64,000 bases of DNA from Variovorax sp. OAS795. GTDB lineage: Bacteria; Pseudomonadota; Gammaproteobacteria; Burkholderiales; Burkholderiaceae_C. The stretch covers positions 2,666,001-2,730,000 of the forward strand of contig NZ_JBEPOH010000001.1 of NCBI RefSeq assembly GCF_040546685.1. Reading direction: 5' to 3'. The notes under the pieces were generated by a model. It saw nothing but the letters and a program-made list of their open reading frames with translations, made no database searches and had not been told where the DNA came from. Position numbers and translations under genes: made by a program. The first letter of the stretch is position 1. Each line of letters starts with the position of its first letter. This document shows positions 60,452 to 64,000 of this stretch, piece after piece.

Positions 60452-61690
60452 TCAGAAGCTCACGCGCAAGCCGAAATCGTATCCCAGGGCACTGCGCGGC
60501 TGCATGCCGGCGGTGGTCGCGTAGCCCGGCTGCGGAAAGATCGCCGGCAGGCTCAGCACCAGCGGCGTCACGCCCATCACGGTCGGGTTGTTGCGGCCGT
60601 TGGCAATGTGGATGCGTGACACCGACGCGTACAGCGCCGTGCGCTTGGACAGGTTGTGCACGTAGCCCAGCGCGAGCTTGTTCACCGACGCGTTGCCGTC
60701 CGGCAGGTCGAGGCCGTTCACGAAGCGCACGCGTGCATACGAGGCCCGGAGCATGCCGGCGCCCAGCGGCACGTTCAAGCCGGCCATGAGGCCGTCATAG
60801 CGGTCGCTCAGGCGCAGCGAGCCGCCGGGAAACGCGGTGGCGCTGTTTCGCACGTCGCGCACGCGCGACCATTCGCCGAACACCTTCACCGGGCCGAAGT
60901 CGTACGAGCCGCCGAGATTCATGCTCTTGATCTTCTCGCCCAGCGCAGCGGTGCTGGACAGCGTGCTCTCGCCGTAGGCCAGCGCCACGTCGGCCGGACC
61001 GTTGGTCCAGCCCATGCGCCCGCCCACGTAGCGGCCGCGCGTGGAAGGGCTGTCCGGCAGGTTGCTCACCTTGGTGTTCTCGTGCAGCGCGTACTGCACC
61101 TGGCCATAGAAGCCGCCAAGGTTCGGCGGCAGGAAGTAGCTGACGGCGTTGCTGGTGCGCAGGTAGCTGTCGGTGCCCGCCGAGAGGCCGCCGTTCAACA
61201 GGCCGCCCGTGGCCAGCGCGCGCGACGCCGCGATGTTGCTGTTGACCACGGCGATCAGGTTGGTGCCCACGCCATTGACGATGAAGGGGTCGAACACGGC
61301 GTCGTTCCAGAACGAGGCCGTGTAGTCGCGGCCCAGGCGCACTTCGCCGAAGGTTCCGCTCAGGCTGACCGTCGAGCGGCGCCCGAAGTTGGCGATGCCG
61401 CCGCCGGTGTCGTTGTTCAGCGGTGCCTCGAGCCAGAAGCCCACGGCCAGGCCGCCGCCGAGGTCTTCTGTGCCGCGGAAGCCGAGGCGGCTCGACGCAT
61501 TGCCCGAGGGCGACAGCACCGTCTGGCTCTGGCGCTGCTCGGCGGGCCGCAACGGGTTGTACGACGTGCTGGTGGTGCGATAGTGGCTCACGCCCGCATC
61601 GACCACGCCGAACAGGGTGAGCGACGACTGGGCGAGGCAGGGGCCCGCGGCCAGGGCGGCCGCGGCGGCAATGAGGGATCGTTTCTTCAT
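60452..61690 (-). CDS. Gram-negative trimeric porin
   Basis: The 412-aa protein has a signal peptide (KKRSLIAAAAALAAGPCLA) and a 16-strand beta-barrel pattern typical of Burkholderiales porins (SSLTLFGVVDAGVSHY, SRLGFRGTEDLGGGLAVGFWLE, FGEVRLGRDYTASFWND), ending with the outer-membrane signature FGLRVSF with C-terminal Phe. It forms a diffusion channel in the outer membrane. GGAGAAG precedes the ATG. It lies 41 nt after the acyl-CoA ligase and is probably co-transcribed with it, suggesting the channel admits the ligase substrate. Its convergent neighbour was 6 nt away before the IS inserted. Confidence 0.93.
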   Translation of the reverse strand: MKKRSLIAAAAALAAGPCLAQSSLTLFGVVDAGVSHYRTTSTSYNPLRPAEQRQSQTVLSPSGNASSRLGFRGTEDLGGGLAVGFWLEAPLNNDTGGGIANFGRRSTVSLSGTFGEVRLGRDYTASFWNDAVFDPFIVNGVGTNLIAVVNSNIAASRALATGGLLNGGLSAGTDSYLRTSNAVSYFLPPNLGGFYGQVQYALHENTKVSNLPDSPSTRGRYVGGRMGWTNGPADVALAYGESTLSSTAALGEKIKSMNLGGSYDFGPVKVFGEWSRVRDVRNSATAFPGGSLRLSDRYDGLMAGLNVPLGAGMLRASYARVRFVNGLDLPDGNASVNKLALGYVHNLSKRTALYASVSRIHIANGRNNPTVMGVTPLVLSLPAIFPQPGYATTAGMQPRSALGYDFGLRVSF

Positions 61691-61731
61691 GGGGTCTTCT
61701 CCGGGTTTGTTGTTCTGTTCGCCGATGCGGT

Positions 61732-63360
61732 TCAGGCCGCGGCCAGCAGGTGGTCGCGCCAGGTCTCGCGCAGCAGGTTCTTCTGCACCTTGCCGGTCGC
61801 GCCCAGCGGGATGCTGTCGACGAACACCACGTCGTCCGGCGTCCACCACTTGGCGATCTTTCCGTCGTAGAAGCGCAGCAGTTCGTCGCGCGCCAGCGCC
61901 TCGCCGGGCTTGCGCACCACCACCAGCAGCGGACGCTCGTCCCACTTGGCATGGCGCGCCGCAATGCAGGCGGCCATTGCCACGGCGGGATGCGCCATCG
62001 CGATGTTCTCCAGGTCGATGGAGCCGATCCACTCGCCGCCGGACTTGATCACGTCCTTGCTGCGGTCGGTGATCTGCATGAAGCCATCGGCGTCGATGGT
62101 GGACACGTCGCCGGTGGGAAACCAGCCGCCGACCAGCGGGCTGTCTGCCTCGCCCTTGAAGTAGCGCGAGAGGATCCACGGGCCGCGCACCATCAGCTCG
62201 CCGGCACTGCGGCCGTCATGGGGCAGGGCGGTGCCGTCGGCGTCGACGATCTTCATCTCGACACCAAACACCGCGCGCCCCTGCTTGGACTGGATGGCCA
62301 TGCGCTGTTCGGCATCGAGCGCGCGGTGCGCGGGCTTGAGCGCGCCGGCGGTGCCCAGCGGGCTCATCTCGGTCATGCCCCAGGCATGCAGCACCTGCAC
62401 GCCGTGGCGCTCCTGGAAGGCGCGCATCATCGCCGGCGGGCAGGCCGAGCCGCCGACGATGGTGCGGCGCATGGTCGAGAACTTCAGGCCCTGGCTCTCG
62501 ACGTGCGCCAGCAGCCCCTGCCATACGGTGGGCACGCCGGCGGAGACGGTCACGCCTTCGGACTCGAACAGCTCGTGCAGCGACTTGCCGTCGAGCGACG
62601 GGCCGGGGAACACCAGCTTGGCGCCCACCATGCACGCGATGTAGGGCAGGCCCCAGGCGTTCACATGGAACATGGGCACCACCGGCAGGATGGTGTCGGC
62701 GCTGGCGCAATCCAGCGCGTCGGGCAGGGCCGCGGCATAGCTGTGCAGCACCGTGGAACGGTGGCTGTACAGCACGCCCTTGGGGTTGCCGGTGGTGCCC
62801 GAGGTGTAGCACAGCGACGAGGCGGTGCGCTCGTCGAAGTCCGGCCATTCGAACTGCGGCGACTGCGCCTCGAGCAGCTCTTCGTAGCACAGCAGGTTGG
62901 GGACCGCCGACGACGCGGGCATGTGCGCCCGGCCGGTCATCGCAACGAAGGCCTTGACGCCGGGCACATGCGGCGCGATGGCTTCCACCAGCGGCAGGAA
63001 GCTCAGGTCGAAGCACAGCACGCGGTCTTCGGCATGGTCCACGATCCAGCGCACCTGGTCCGGGTGCAGGCGCGGATTCAGCGTGTGCAGCACGGCGCCC
63101 GAGCCGGAGACCGCGTAGTACAGCTCCATGTGGCGGTAGCCGTTCCAGGCCAGCGTGGCCACGCGGTCGCCCCCCGCCACGCCCAGTGCCGCGAGTGCGT
63201 TGGCGAGCCGGCGCGCGCGCTGGCCGAGTGCGCGGTAGGTGGTGCGATGCAGGTCGCCTTCGACGCGGCGCGAGACGATCTCCTGTTCGCCGTGCTGGGT
63301 TTCGGCGTGCGTGAGCAGCGAGGAGATCAGCAGCGGCCGATCCATCATCAATCCGTTCAT
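61732..63360 (-). CDS. Fatty-acyl/carboxylic acid-CoA ligase (AMP-binding)
   Basis: The 542-aa enzyme activates a carboxylic acid to its CoA thioester through an acyl-AMP. P-loop-like [30 protein letters not shown] and [11 protein letters not shown] with [14 protein letters not shown] are all present, and the C-terminal catalytic Lys lies in GATGKVQK. The pattern is that of medium-chain acyl-CoA or methylthiopropionyl-CoA (DmdB-like) ligases; the substrate is not certain. Start [11 protein letters not shown] is chosen; a longer in-frame extension overlaps the upstream oxidoreductase gene. Confidence 0.92.
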   Translation of the reverse strand: MNGLMMDRPLLISSLLTHAETQHGEQEIVSRRVEGDLHRTTYRALGQRARRLANALAALGVAGGDRVATLAWNGYRHMELYYAVSGSGAVLHTLNPRLHPDQVRWIVDHAEDRVLCFDLSFLPLVEAIAPHVPGVKAFVAMTGRAHMPASSAVPNLLCYEELLEAQSPQFEWPDFDERTASSLCYTSGTTGNPKGVLYSHRSTVLHSYAAALPDALDCASADTILPVVPMFHVNAWGLPYIACMVGAKLVFPGPSLDGKSLHELFESEGVTVSAGVPTVWQGLLAHVESQGLKFSTMRRTIVGGSACPPAMMRAFQERHGVQVLHAWGMTEMSPLGTAGALKPAHRALDAEQRMAIQSKQGRAVFGVEMKIVDADGTALPHDGRSAGELMVRGPWILSRYFKGEADSPLVGGWFPTGDVSTIDADGFMQITDRSKDVIKSGGEWIGSIDLENIAMAHPAVAMAACIAARHAKWDERPLLVVVRKPGEALARDELLRFYDGKIAKWWTPDDVVFVDSIPLGATGKVQKNLLRETWRDHLLAAA

Positions 63361-63392
63361 GGGAGGCTCTTTGTGGGTTCGTTGTTCTTCGA

Positions 63393-64000
63393 TCAGGGCA
63401 CGAGCACGGTGGCGCCCGTGGTCTTGCGGCCTTCGAGCGCGCGGTGCGCCTCGGCCGCGTCGGCGAGTGCGAAGCTCTGCTGCGGCTCGCTCACGATGCG
63501 CCCGGCCAGCACATGGCCGAACAGCTCGCCAGCCATGGCCAGCATGTGCGGGCGCGGATGGATGTAGTGCACCATCGCCGGCCGCGTGAGCCAGATCGAG
63601 CCCTTGGCGGCCAGCACCTGCGAATCGATGACCACGGCACCCGACGAGGTGCCGTTGCTTACCAGCGTGCCGCGCGGCTGCAGGCAGTCGAGCGAGGCTT
63701 CCAGCGTGTCCTTGCCGACCGAGTCGTACACCACCGGCACGCCCTTGCCGCCGGTGATCTCGCGCACGCGCTCGGCGATGTTCTCGCGCGAGGTCACGAT
63801 GGCGTGGGTGCAGCCGGCGGCCTTGGCAATGGCGGCCTTCTCGTCGGTGCTGACGGTGCCGATCATGGTGACGCCCATCGCGCGGGCCCACTGGCAGGCG
63901 ATCAGGCCGACGCCGCCAGCCGCGGCGTGGTAGAGGATGGTCTCGCCGCCCTGCAGCGGATAGACCTGGCGGAACAGGTACTGCGCCGTCATGCCCTTCA
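63393..64000 (-). CDS. Quinone oxidoreductase, zinc-independent MDR family (partial, 5' end missing)
   Basis: The visible C-terminal 202 residues have the MDR nucleotide-binding domain: ILYHAAAGGVGLIACQWARAMG (its AAGGVG motif binds NADPH), SVGKDTLEASLDCLQPRG and the C-terminal ALADAAEAHRALEGRKTTGATVLVP. This is typical of QorA-type NADPH:quinone oxidoreductases. The frame stays open to the right edge, so roughly 120 N-terminal residues are outside the window. It ends 32 nt before the acyl-CoA ligase and is probably the first visible gene of that operon. Confidence 0.9.
   Translation of the reverse strand, partial: KGMTAQYLFRQVYPLQGGETILYHAAAGGVGLIACQWARAMGVTMIGTVSTDEKAAIAKAAGCTHAIVTSRENIAERVREITGGKGVPVVYDSVGKDTLEASLDCLQPRGTLVSNGTSSGAVVIDSQVLAAKGSIWLTRPAMVHYIHPRPHMLAMAGELFGHVLAGRIVSEPQQSFALADAAEAHRALEGRKTTGATVLVP

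Overview
The window is about 64 kb of GC-rich DNA with the gene content of a betaproteobacterium in the Burkholderiales, most likely Comamonadaceae (Variovorax-like). The taxon is inferred from gene content and order (a chromosomal cbb operon, an IS481-type element, DUF2845/DUF4124 proteins, a Burkholderiales-type porin) and no marker gene proves it. No rRNA, tRNA or CRISPR array was seen.

Region 1 (1-7706, + strand) is the distal part of a Calvin-Benson-Bassham operon: rpe (cut by the left edge), gph/cbbZ, cbbF, cbbP, cbbT, pgk/cbbK and cbbA. Several genes overlap or nearly touch. Rubisco, cbbX and cbbR would lie to the left. No cbbG lies between cbbT and pgk.

Region 2 (7748-40433) is a complete type VI secretion locus. 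A leftward operon carries a membrane histidine kinase, an OmpR-type regulator and tssA. Divergent to it are tssB, tssC, hcp, tssE, tssF, tssG, clpV, two long VgrGs and an accessory cassette (DUF2169, two pentapeptide-repeat proteins, DUF3540, a DUF4150 PAAR-like tip and an unknown 267-aa protein). A small lipoprotein gene on the other strand separates these from tssJ-tssK-tssL-tssM. All 13 core Tss functions and a PAAR-like tip are present. No Fha/PpkA/PppA/TagF control genes and no obvious toxin-immunity pair are present.

Region 3 (about 40.4-58.3 kb) is an accessory island of exported hydrolases and AraC-type regulators. It holds four beta-lactamase-fold serine hydrolases (one with all three catalytic motifs altered), a DacB/PBP4-like D,D-peptidase, a GH5 glycanase, a large lower-GC lipoprotein of uncertain function, two small periplasmic proteins and four AraC regulators, three of them paralogs of each other. 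Candidate operator palindromes and a duplicated promoter block lie in the spacers.

Region 4 (58.3-64 kb) has a mandelate-racemase-type enolase-superfamily gene, an intact IS481-type insertion placed exactly on its stop codon, and a leftward operon: quinone oxidoreductase (cut by the right edge), acyl-CoA ligase and porin. This last operon suggests uptake and activation of a carboxylic acid.
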